NCBI RefSeq assembly: GCF_000938305.1
Contig: NZ_JYMT01000020.1
Span: forward strand, 1-64,000
DNA length: 64,000 bases
Reading direction: 5' to 3'
Origin: Bradyrhizobium sp. LTSP885
Lineage (GTDB): Bacteria > Pseudomonadota > Alphaproteobacteria > Rhizobiales > Xanthobacteraceae
In this document: piece after piece, positions 17,600-24,986 of the stretch
Numbering within the stretch: position 1 is the stretch's first letter
Layout: each line of letters starts with the position of its first letter
The notes under the pieces: generated by a model
What the model saw: only the letters and a program-made list of their open reading frames with translations
What the model was told of the DNA's origin: nothing
Databases searched by the model: none
Program-made: the position numbers and the translations under genes

Positions 17600-18217
17600 A
17601 TGGAATACGCCGCCAGCGACCTCACCCAGCGCGAACGCTACAAGGTGCTCGCCTCGTTCGTGTTGCCGCGGCCGATCGCGTGGGTGACGAGCGTGGGCCC
17701 GAACGGCGTCGTCAATGCCGCGCCGTTCTCCTTCTTCAACGTGTTCTGCGAAGACCCGCCGCTCTGCATGTTCGCGGTCAACCGGCGCCCCGACGGCCGG
17801 GAGAAGGACACGCTCATCAACATCCAGAAATCAGGCGAGTTCGTGGTCCATCTCACCGACGAGCCGCTAGCGCGCGCGATGCACGAGAGTAGCGGTGACT
17901 TTCCGCCCGAGATCGGCGAGCCCTCCTATCTCGGGCTGAAGCTCGCGCCGTCGAGCAAGGTCGCAGTGCCGCGGCTCGCCGACGCGCCTTTCGCGATGGA
18001 GTGCAAGACCTGGAAGCTGATCGACGTCAACGGCGACCGCCAGCTCATCATGGGCGAAGGTATCAATTTCTACATCCGCGACGAGCTGTGGGATCGCGAC
18101 GCCATGCGCGTGCATATGGAGCGCTATCACCCGATCGGCCGCATGTTCGCCGACCGCTATTGCCGCACCGACGATCGGGTGGTGTTTCCAGCCGCCGAAG
18201 GCGCGCAGAACAAGTAA
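17600..18217 (+). CDS. Flavin reductase-like (FMN-binding split-barrel) protein
   Basis: 205 residues with the flavin reductase-like domain: PRPIAWVTSVGPNGVVNAAPFSFFNVFCEDPPL in the N-terminal half, then KSGEFVVHLTDEPLARAMHESS, and a C-terminal HPIGRMFADRYCRTDD. Proteins of this type bind FMN and either reduce it for a partner oxygenase or act as FMN oxidoreductases. The start at 17600 (MEYAASDLTQRERY) lies just after the family 4 repeat. A GNAT gene follows after 16 bp and is likely co-transcribed. No obvious flavin-dependent oxygenase partner is adjacent. Confidence 0.88.
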   Translation: MEYAASDLTQRERYKVLASFVLPRPIAWVTSVGPNGVVNAAPFSFFNVFCEDPPLCMFAVNRRPDGREKDTLINIQKSGEFVVHLTDEPLARAMHESSGDFPPEIGEPSYLGLKLAPSSKVAVPRLADAPFAMECKTWKLIDVNGDRQLIMGEGINFYIRDELWDRDAMRVHMERYHPIGRMFADRYCRTDDRVVFPAAEGAQNK

Positions 18218-18233
18218 CCGCGAGCACCGGACC

Positions 18234-18509
18234 ATGGCCGAGACATTCCGCGACAACGAGGCACAGAGCCGGTTCGAGCTGGAGGCCGACGGCGCCATCG
18301 CCTTCGTCGTCTATCGCAAGTCGCCTGACACGATCACCCTCGTCCACACCGAGGTGCCGCCCGAACTCGGCGGCCGGGGCATCGGCTCGAAGCTCGCGCG
18401 CGCTACGTTGGAGGCAGTACGTGCGCAAGGCCGCAAGCTCGTCGTCAAATGCGAATTCATCCAGGGCTTCATGAAGAAGTATCCGGCGTACGACGATCTG
18501 CTGGCATAG
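18234..18509 (+). CDS. Small GCN5-related N-acetyltransferase (YjdJ/NATD1-like)
   Basis: 91-residue mini-GNAT. The acetyl-CoA pyrophosphate loop is GGRGIGSKLAR (about residues 45-55), preceded by the strand LVHTEVPPEL, and it ends KCEFIQGFMKKYPAYDDLL, typical of the YjdJ/NATD1 subfamily. Starts 16 bp after the flavin reductase-like gene, probably in one transcript. Substrate unknown. Confidence 0.88.
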   Translation: MAETFRDNEAQSRFELEADGAIAFVVYRKSPDTITLVHTEVPPELGGRGIGSKLARATLEAVRAQGRKLVVKCEFIQGFMKKYPAYDDLLA

Positions 18510-18617
18510 GCCGACGATTCAAATTCTCCTTAAAGTTGTTATGTGAGAAACATCACTACTGCGCCTCCCGCCACGCGCCATACTGACCGCATTGAAACCA
18601 CCAACTGGAGCAATGCC

Positions 18618-19499
18618 ATGTCAGACGTCTTCGTCCTTGGAACCGATCAACGCTTGTGGCTGGAGCACAGTCCCTTCGGTCACGTCCCCCCTGCCCGCAA
18701 TTTCATCGATCAAAACGTGTCGACGTTTCAGGCGCTCGACGAGCAGAACATCCTTGTGCTCGGCAGTGACGGAAAACTGTGGCTCGAGCATCCGCCGTTT
18801 CCGCGGCTGGACCGTGTCGGGCCGCGAGTCCAGGTCGACGCCGACGTGATGGCGTTTCACGGACTGGATGCCGGGACCGTCGCTGTTCTCGGCACCGACC
18901 GGCGGCTGTGGCTTGAGAAGGCGCCATTCGGCAACGTCCCTCCGGCGCGTCAATTCATCGACCAGAACGTGGCCGGCTTCCAGGTGCTGGATACGGACAA
19001 TCTCATCGTCCTCGGCACCGATGGAAACCTCTGGCATGAGCACTCCCCGTTCGCACGTACCGGCCGGGTCCCGCCGCGAACACAGATCGACAGCAACGTC
19101 CTGTCTTTCGCCGCGCTCGACGTCAACACTATCGTCGTCCTCGGCAGCGACCGCAGGCTGTGGCTGGAGCATGCGCCGTTTGGCAACGTGCCGCCGGCGC
19201 GCCAGTTCATTGACCAGAACGTGGCCGGATTTCAGGCGCTGGATACCGACAATCTCATCGTCCTCGGCACCGATGGAAACCTCTGGCACGAACACTCCCC
19301 GTTCGCGCGCACCGGCCGCGTCCCTCCGCGGACGCAGATCGACAGCAAAGTGCAGTCGTTCCGCGCGGTCGATGCGCAGAACGTCGTCGTGCTCGGAACC
19401 GATGGAAATCTCTGGTTCGAGCATGCGCCGTTTGGGCACGTGCCGCCGAGCCGGCAGCAGATCGACGCCAACGCGCGTGCGTTCCAACCGATGAACTGA
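18618..19499 (+). CDS. Seven-repeat protein, probable beta-propeller, function unknown
   Basis: 293 residues made almost wholly of seven tandem repeats, alternating 41- and 43-residue types: 4-44, 45-87, 88-128, 129-171, 172-212, 213-255 and 256-293. Each starts with a hydrophobic strand and VLGTDxxLWxEH, then PFxxVPP, then a VxxFxALD strand. The odd repeats carry FGNVPPARQFIDQNV; the even ones carry FARTGRVPPRTQID. Seven repeats with a strand-turn-LW pattern suggest a seven-bladed propeller, as in some bacterial lectins; this is inference. No signal peptide. GGAG at 18607-18610 sets the start at 18618. Repeats 3-4 and 5-6 are nearly identical in DNA (18879-19130 and 19131-19382), so they are a recent 252-bp duplication. 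It follows the GNAT gene by 108 bp. Confidence 0.85.
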   Translation: MSDVFVLGTDQRLWLEHSPFGHVPPARNFIDQNVSTFQALDEQNILVLGSDGKLWLEHPPFPRLDRVGPRVQVDADVMAFHGLDAGTVAVLGTDRRLWLEKAPFGNVPPARQFIDQNVAGFQVLDTDNLIVLGTDGNLWHEHSPFARTGRVPPRTQIDSNVLSFAALDVNTIVVLGSDRRLWLEHAPFGNVPPARQFIDQNVAGFQALDTDNLIVLGTDGNLWHEHSPFARTGRVPPRTQIDSKVQSFRAVDAQNVVVLGTDGNLWFEHAPFGHVPPSRQQIDANARAFQPMN

Positions 19500-19504
19500 G
19501 GCTG

Positions 19505-19644
19505 CCCTCGCCCCGCTCTTGCGGGGAGAGGGTCGGGGTGATGGGCCGCCTCCGCAAATTCGATAGACGCGTGTGCGGACGGTCCCCCTCACCCGGAACG
19601 CATCTAACGATGCGTTCCGACCTCTCCCCGCACGCGGGGCGAGG
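19505..19644. repeat. Palindromic intergenic repeat, family 3
   Basis: Inverted repeat with outer arms CCTCGCCCCGCTCTTGCGGG / CCCCGCACGCGGGGCGAGG, inner GAACGCATCTAACGATGCGTTC stem, and GGGGTGAT...CCCTCACCC. Similar copies at 23614-23749 and 46288-46420. It lies between the convergent propeller and yghU genes. Confidence 0.85.
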
Positions 19645-19673
19645 TGGATTGAGATCGCTCCCGCGACACTAAC

Positions 19674-20552
19674 TTACGACGCGGCCGGCTCGCCGATCTT
19701 GTCCTGCGTCCTGGTGTCGAAATCACCGGCGTCGTGGCGCTCGTGGAGCTGGCTCGAGGGCTCGCCCCAGGTGCGGTTGACCATGCGGCCGCGCTTCACC
19801 GCGGGCCGTTCCGCGATCGCATCGGTCCAGCGCTGCACGTTCTTGTAGTCCTGTACCGACAGGAATTCACCGCCGCCGTACAGCAATCCCTTGGCGAGCC
19901 CGCCATACCACGGCCACACCGCCATGTCGGCGATGGTGTAGACGCTGCCTGCGAGATATTCGTTGTCGGCGAGCCGGCGATCGAGCACGTCGAGCTGCCG
20001 CTTCACCTCCATCGCAAAGCGGTCGATGGCATATTCGATCTTGGTCGGCGCATAGGCGTAGAAGTGGCCAAACCCGCCGCCGAGATAGGGCGCGGCGCCC
20101 ATCTGCCAGAACAGCCAGGAGAAGGTTTCGGCGCGGGTCTTGACGTCGGTCGGCAGGAAGGCGCCGAATTTTTCGGCGAGATGGACCATGATCGAGGCCG
20201 ATTCAAAAACCCGGACAGGCTCCGGCCCGCTGCGGTCCATCAGCGCCGGGATCTTCGAGTTCGGATTGACGTCGACAAAGCCGCTGCCGAACTGGTTGCC
20301 GTCGATCTTGATCAGCCAGGCATCGTACTCCGCACCCTTGTGCCCGGCCGCCAGCAGCTCTTCCAGCATCACCGTGACCTTGACCCCGTTCGGCGTCGCC
20401 AGGGAATACAATTGCAGCGGATGAAGTCCGACCGGCAATTCCTTGTCATGCGTGGGACCTGCGATCGGCCGGTTGATGCTGGCGAAACGCCCGCCGCTCT
20501 CCTTGTTCCAGGTCCAGACTTTCGGCGGCTCGTAGGCAGGGGTATCGGTCAC
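19674..20552 (-). CDS. yghU: YghU-type glutathione-dependent disulfide-bond oxidoreductase
   Basis: 292-residue GST-superfamily protein closely resembling E. coli YghU throughout: YEPPKVWTWNKESGGRFASI at the N-terminus, HPLQLYSLATPNGVKVTVMLE, DVNPNSKIPAL and FESASIMVHLAEKFG in the thioredoxin domain, GAAPYLGGGFGHFY in the helical domain, and LHERHDAGDFDTRTQDK at the C-terminus. YghU binds two glutathiones and reduces disulfides and organic peroxides. Single gene, divergent from the nitronate monooxygenase-like gene across a repeat. Start at 20552 (MTDTPAYEPP), with AGGAGCCGCAAGTG upstream. Confidence 0.95.
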   Translation of the reverse strand: MTDTPAYEPPKVWTWNKESGGRFASINRPIAGPTHDKELPVGLHPLQLYSLATPNGVKVTVMLEELLAAGHKGAEYDAWLIKIDGNQFGSGFVDVNPNSKIPALMDRSGPEPVRVFESASIMVHLAEKFGAFLPTDVKTRAETFSWLFWQMGAAPYLGGGFGHFYAYAPTKIEYAIDRFAMEVKRQLDVLDRRLADNEYLAGSVYTIADMAVWPWYGGLAKGLLYGGGEFLSVQDYKNVQRWTDAIAERPAVKRGRMVNRTWGEPSSQLHERHDAGDFDTRTQDKIGEPAAS

Positions 20553-20583
20553 TTGCGGCTCCTGGTTTCCATCTCGTGCACTA

Positions 20584-20619
20584 GATGGTGGGCACGCTTC
20601 GCTTTGCCCACCCTACGGC
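20584..20619. repeat. Partial intergenic repeat, family 4
   Basis: GATGGTGGGCACGCTTCGCT followed by TTGCCCACCCTACGGC matches the right arm of the repeat at 17496-17580. It lies in the divergent gap between yghU and the nitronate monooxygenase-like gene. Confidence 0.75.
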
Positions 20620-20790
20620 ACCGGCTTTTTTTGCCGTACGGAATGCATCGCCGAGGATGCGGCCACGGCAGCGCCTGCACGCAAGATCGCAGCAAGCGAA
20701 ACCCGCTTGGCTTGACCGTCCATGAGCGCTAGCGTCGCGGGGCCTGATGCAAAAAAACACAATAAGCTGCCGCCGGGAGAGAACGCATCC

Positions 20791-21924
20791 ATGAAATCAC
20801 CTGTTTGCGACATGCTGGGAATCGAATTCCCCCTGCTTGCCTTCAGCCATTGCCGCGACGTGGTGGCGGCGGTCAGCCGCGCCGGCGGGTTCGGTGTGTT
20901 CGGCGCAACGGCGCATTCACCGGAGACGCTGGAGCAGGAGTTGACCTGGATCGACGCGCATGTCGATGGCAAGCCCTACGGCATCGACGTGCTGATCCCC
21001 GAGAACATCTCGACCTCGGGCGAGAAGAACGTCACCTGGAAGAGCTTGGAGAAGCGCGTCTCGCAGGAGCATCGCGACTTCACCCGCAATCTCCTCAAGA
21101 AGTACGACATCGAGCTCACCACCAAAAACGTCGCCGACAACCAGCCGCAGCCATTCGACGCGGAAACTGCGCTAGAGCTGCTCGACGTGTCCTTTCGTCA
21201 TCCAATTAAACTGATCGCGAATGCGCTCGGCGTGCCGCCGAAGGCGATGATCGATCGCGGCAAGAAACATGGCGTGCCGGTCGCCGCCCTGGTCGGCGCC
21301 AAGGAGCATGCGCTGCGCCAGGTTGCGGCCGGCGTCGATATCCTTGTCGTGCAGGGCACCGAGGCCGGCGGGCATTGCGGCGAGGTCTCGACCATGGTGC
21401 TGGTGCCGGAGGTGATCAAGGCGATCACGCCGATCCGCGACGTGCCGGTGCTGGCCGCCGGCGGCATCATGACCGGCCGACAGATGGCGGCCTGCATGGC
21501 GATGGGCGCGGCGGGTGCGTGGACCGGTTCGGTGTGGCTCGCCACCGTGGAATCGGAGACGTCGGAAATTTTTCGCGAGAAGATGATCGCGGCGTCCTCG
21601 CGCGACGCGGTGCGCTCCAAGGGCCGCACCGGCAAGCCGGCACGACAACTCCGCTCGGTCTGGACCGATGCGTGGGACCGCTCGCCCGAGTGCCCCGGCG
21701 CGCTGCCGATGCCGCTGCAAAGCATCATCAGTCGCGACGCCTTCAACTCGATCGACCGCGCCGCGGCCGCCGGTAACGCCAAGGCGCGCGATCTCGTCAG
21801 CTACTTCGTCGGCCAGGGCGTCGGCCTGATCGACAGCGTGAAATCCGCAGGCGCCGTGGTGCAGGAATTCAAGGAAGACTTTGCCGAAGCCGTCGAGCAC
21901 ATGAACGCGCTGGTGGCGGAGTGA
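20791..21924 (+). CDS. Nitronate monooxygenase-family (NAD(P)H-dependent flavin oxidoreductase) protein
   Basis: 377-residue TIM-barrel FMN enzyme of the NMO/2-nitropropane dioxygenase family. The N-terminal MLGIEFPLLAFSHCRDVVAA and SRAGGFGVFGA, the central VQGTEAGGHCGEVSTMVLVP (FMN phosphate and catalytic-His region), then VPVLAAGGIMTGRQMAACMAMGAAGAWTGS are classic. The FMN-protein partner could be acyl-CoA or nitronate metabolism; the neighbours (thiolase, dehydrogenases) suggest an acyl-CoA-linked role but do not prove it. The start at 20791 follows GGGAGA (20775-20780); the open frame upstream is not conserved-looking. Confidence 0.9.
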   Translation: MKSPVCDMLGIEFPLLAFSHCRDVVAAVSRAGGFGVFGATAHSPETLEQELTWIDAHVDGKPYGIDVLIPENISTSGEKNVTWKSLEKRVSQEHRDFTRNLLKKYDIELTTKNVADNQPQPFDAETALELLDVSFRHPIKLIANALGVPPKAMIDRGKKHGVPVAALVGAKEHALRQVAAGVDILVVQGTEAGGHCGEVSTMVLVPEVIKAITPIRDVPVLAAGGIMTGRQMAACMAMGAAGAWTGSVWLATVESETSEIFREKMIAASSRDAVRSKGRTGKPARQLRSVWTDAWDRSPECPGALPMPLQSIISRDAFNSIDRAAAAGNAKARDLVSYFVGQGVGLIDSVKSAGAVVQEFKEDFAEAVEHMNALVAE

Positions 21925-21933
21925 TGGCCCTCG

Positions 21934-22053
21934 CCGTCACTGCGAGGAGCGGATCGACGAAGCAATCCATCTTTCCCCGAGTTGCGGCGTGGATTGCTTC
22001 GCGGAGCCTGTCATCGGGCGCGCATTCGCGCGACCCGTTGGCTCGCAATGACG
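21934..22053. repeat. Palindromic intergenic repeat, family 2 (long form)
   Basis: CGTCACTGCGAGGAGCGGAT ... GGCTCGCAATGACGG with an additional inner module GCGGAGCCTGTCATCGGGCG then CGCATTCGCGCGACCCGT. The same long form appears at 48465-48584 and, slightly changed, at 40660-40780. Confidence 0.88.
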
Positions 22054-22097
22054 GCTAAAGGCACCATCGAATTCAATCTCTCAAAGTGAACAAGAAA

Positions 22098-23606
22098 ATG
22101 ACCGCATCCCCCGAAGACCGTATTCCCGTCATTGTCGGCGTTGGCGAGATCGTCGATCGCCCGAAGGACATCGTTGCCGGCCTCGAGCCGCTGGCGCTGC
22201 TGGAACAGGCGCTGCAGCGCGCCGAGGCCGACAGCGGCGCAAAACTGCTTGGCGAGATCCAGTCGCTCGACATCGTCAACTTCCTGAGCTGGCGCTACCG
22301 CGATCCCGAGAAGCAGCTGGCGCAGCGCCTCGGCATTACGCCTGCGCATCTCTATTACGGCCCGGTCGGCGGCGAGAGCCCGATCCGCTATTTGCACGAG
22401 GCGGCACAGCGCATCGCGCGCGGCGAATGCAGCGTTGCGGCAGTTTGTGGTGCCGAGGCGCAGTCGACCGCAACGAAAGCGCAGCGCGCCGGCGTCGCGT
22501 TGCCGTGGACGCCATTCGCGCATGACGTCGAAGAGCCGAAGCGCGGCGCCGCATTCCAGAAACCGATGGCGGTGGCGCTCGGCGTGTTCCGGCCGATCAC
22601 GGTCTATCCGCTCTATGAATCCGCAACCTCGGCGCATTGGGGCCAGACGCCGCGCGAGGCGCTGACGGAGTCGGGCGAACTGTGGTCGACCTATGCGCGC
22701 GTCGCGGCCGACAATCCGAACTCCTGGCTGAAGAAGCATTTCACCGGCGACCAGATCACGACGCCGACCCCGGACAACCGGATGATCGCCTGGCCCTACA
22801 CAAAGCTGATGGTGGCGAACCCGATGGTGAACATGGGTGGCGCGATGATACTCACCAGCCTGGCCAAGGCGCGCGCCGCCGGCGTGCCGGAGGAGAAGCT
22901 GATCTACCCGCTCGGCGGCGCCTCTGCCGAAGAGCCGCGCGATTATCTGACCCGCGATCAGTTCGTCGAGAGCCATGCGCAGACCGCGGTGCTGAAGACG
23001 GTAATGGATCTCATCGAGGGCGACGGCAGGAAGTTCGACGCCATCGAGCTCTATAGCTGCTTCCCCTGTGTGCCGAAGATGGCGCGGCGGACGCTCGGTC
23101 TCGGCCCTGACGTGCAGCCGACCGTGACCGGCGGGCTGACGTTCTTCGGCGCGCCGCTCAACACCTACATGACGCATGCGGCCTGCGCGATGGTGCGCAA
23201 ATTGAGAACCGGCGGCACGCTCGGCCTGCTCTACGGCCAGGGCGGCTTCGTGACCAAGCATCATGGCCTGGTGCTGTCACGCGCGGCGCCGAAGCAAGTG
23301 CTGAAGCAGGACATCAGCGTGCAGGCCGAGGCCGACCGCAACAGACGCGACGTGCCCGAGTTCACCACCGAGGCCCAAGGCAAGGGCAAGGTCGAGGCCT
23401 TCACCGTGATCTATCGCGGCAATGGCGAGGTCGAACATGGCGTGGCCATGCTGCGCACGGAAGATAACCGGCGTACCCTCGGCCGCATCCCCGCTGATGA
23501 TACGGCGACGCTGGCCTATCTGCAGAATATGGATCGCACGCCGGTCGGCTCGCTCGGCGACATCGTCACGGCGGATGACGGCATGCTGGAATGGCGGGTG
23601 GGGTAG
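22098..23606 (+). CDS. Thiolase-family acetyl-CoA acyltransferase (SCP2-thiolase type with extra C-terminal domain)
   Basis: 502 residues. The N-terminal PVIVGVGEIVDRP and central VAAVCGAEAQSTATKAQRAG are thiolase-like; ELYSCFPCVPKMARRTLGL and FFGAPLNTYMTHAACAMVRKLR match the second half. About 110 residues at the C-terminus (VEAFTVIYRGNGEVEHGVAM, RTLGRIPADD) form the additional domain seen in this thiolase subgroup. Thiolases cleave 3-ketoacyl-CoA with CoA. The usual N-terminal nucleophilic Cys context is degenerate (AAVCGAE), so activity is uncertain. ATG 22098 is preferred over GTG 22086, although the ribosome site is weak. It lies in the beta-oxidation region, as the last gene before the efflux locus. 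Confidence 0.87.
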   Translation: MTASPEDRIPVIVGVGEIVDRPKDIVAGLEPLALLEQALQRAEADSGAKLLGEIQSLDIVNFLSWRYRDPEKQLAQRLGITPAHLYYGPVGGESPIRYLHEAAQRIARGECSVAAVCGAEAQSTATKAQRAGVALPWTPFAHDVEEPKRGAAFQKPMAVALGVFRPITVYPLYESATSAHWGQTPREALTESGELWSTYARVAADNPNSWLKKHFTGDQITTPTPDNRMIAWPYTKLMVANPMVNMGGAMILTSLAKARAAGVPEEKLIYPLGGASAEEPRDYLTRDQFVESHAQTAVLKTVMDLIEGDGRKFDAIELYSCFPCVPKMARRTLGLGPDVQPTVTGGLTFFGAPLNTYMTHAACAMVRKLRTGGTLGLLYGQGGFVTKHHGLVLSRAAPKQVLKQDISVQAEADRNRRDVPEFTTEAQGKGKVEAFTVIYRGNGEVEHGVAMLRTEDNRRTLGRIPADDTATLAYLQNMDRTPVGSLGDIVTADDGMLEWRVG

Positions 23607-23613
23607 GAGTTCT

Positions 23614-23749
23614 CCCTCGCCCCGCTCTTGCGGGGAGAGGGCTGGGGTGAGGGGCTGTCTCCGCGGTTTCGATCTATCGATAGACCTGTACCCCCTCCCG
23701 GATCGCATCTGGCGATGCGATCCGACCTCTCCCCGCAAGCGGGGCGAGG
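23614..23749. repeat. Palindromic intergenic repeat, family 3
   Basis: CCCTCGCCCCGCTCTTGCGG ... CCCCGCAAGCGGGGCGAGG with inner GATCGCATCTGGCGATGCGATC stem, same architecture as 19505-19644. Lies between the convergent thiolase and efflux adaptor genes. Confidence 0.85.
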
Positions 23750-23783
23750 TTAAGGAAGAGCGGGGCGCGCCGCGCCGAACGCC

Positions 23784-24986
23784 TTACCCCTTCACGTCCT
23801 GCTTTTCGGAGGCCGTCGTCGGCTTGCCCTTGGCGCCGACCCCGACCACGCGCACATGGTCGCCATCGGCGAGGCCGTCCGGCGGCGCGGTGATGACGCG
23901 GTCATCGGCCGCAAGGCCCGACGCCAGCTCGATCTCCTTGCCGAGGTCGCGCCCGATCGTCACCGTCTTGAACAGCACCTTGTCGTCTGAGCCGACAGTC
24001 GCGACCCGCAATCCGCTGCTGTTGAAGATCAGCGCGCTGGCGGGAATGCTCAGCGGCGTGGAATCGCGCTGCAGGCTGAGCTTCACGCTGGCGTAGCCGC
24101 CCGGCATCAGCTCGCCACTGGAATTGTCGAGCCCGAGCTGCATCCGCGTGGTGCCGGAGGCGACATCGACCGCCTGCGAGGAGGCTTCCACCGTCGCCAG
24201 GAACGTCCGGTTCGGATATTCCGGCATCAAAATCGTCGCCTTAGCGCCGATCTTGATCGCCGGCACGTAGGTCTGCGGCACGTTGACGTAAACGCGCAGC
24301 TTGCTGATGTCCGAGACCGTGAACATCGCCGGGCCCGAGTTGCCGCCGGCATTGATCAGCGCGCCGACGTCGGTGTCACGCGACGTGACGATGCCGTCGA
24401 ACGGCACCGTGATCTTCTTGTAGCCGGCGAGCGCTTCCAGCCGCTCGACATTGGCCTGGCCGGAATTGACCGCGCCGTTCTTGCTGGAGAGGTCGGCGGT
24501 GCGCTCGTCGATCTCCTGCGCCGAGACGAAGTTCGACGCGACCAGCGTCTTGCGCCGGGTCAGCGTGGCCTCCGAGAGCTTGGCGTTGGCCTGTGCGCTC
24601 GCCAGATCGGCGCGCGCTTGCAGCAATTGCTGGTCGAGGTCGGGGGCCTCGATCTCGGCGATGACCTGGCCAGCCTTGACCCGCGCGCCCATATCCGCGT
24701 TCCAGCTCTTGAGGTATCCGGAAACCCGCGCGAAGATCGGCGCGCGCGAGTACGCCTCCAGCCGGCCCGGCAGGTCGAGGGTCGGGTTCGAGGCCCTGGC
24801 GTTTGGCAAGGCCACGGCGACGGTCGGAATCGCCTGATCCTCGGTCCATTCCTTCAGCCGCGTACCCTGCTCCTCGCGGGCGCGAATGCCGGTTCCGACG
24901 ATCAGGCCTGCGGCGATCAACGCCACCACGCCGAATATGCCCAATTTCCGGTGCGAAACCGGCGGGCGCTGTTCAGTGGGCGGCAT
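23784..24986 (-). CDS. RND efflux transporter periplasmic adaptor (membrane fusion protein)
   Basis: 400-residue HlyD/MdtA-type adaptor. One N-terminal membrane anchor (LGIFGVVALIAAGLIVGTGI) is followed by a lipoyl half-motif RVSGYLKSWNADMGARVKAG, a coiled-coil hairpin (residues about 115-180, LLQARADLASAQANAKLSEA), the second lipoyl half VPFDGIVTSRDTDVGALI and a beta-barrel domain with SIPASALIF. It links the inner-membrane pump to an outer-membrane channel. Met 24986 overlaps the pump stop by 14 nt, so the pump and adaptor form one operon with the pump first. No TolC-like gene is adjacent, so a channel encoded elsewhere is needed. Confidence 0.93.
   Translation of the reverse strand: MPPTEQRPPVSHRKLGIFGVVALIAAGLIVGTGIRAREEQGTRLKEWTEDQAIPTVAVALPNARASNPTLDLPGRLEAYSRAPIFARVSGYLKSWNADMGARVKAGQVIAEIEAPDLDQQLLQARADLASAQANAKLSEATLTRRKTLVASNFVSAQEIDERTADLSSKNGAVNSGQANVERLEALAGYKKITVPFDGIVTSRDTDVGALINAGGNSGPAMFTVSDISKLRVYVNVPQTYVPAIKIGAKATILMPEYPNRTFLATVEASSQAVDVASGTTRMQLGLDNSSGELMPGGYASVKLSLQRDSTPLSIPASALIFNSSGLRVATVGSDDKVLFKTVTIGRDLGKEIELASGLAADDRVITAPPDGLADGDHVRVVGVGAKGKPTTASEKQDVKG

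Noticed and set aside
21934..22053. tRNA or small RNA gene
   Set aside because: The structure belongs to the repeat family also found at 48465 and 40660; it has no tRNA cloverleaf or anticodon arm.
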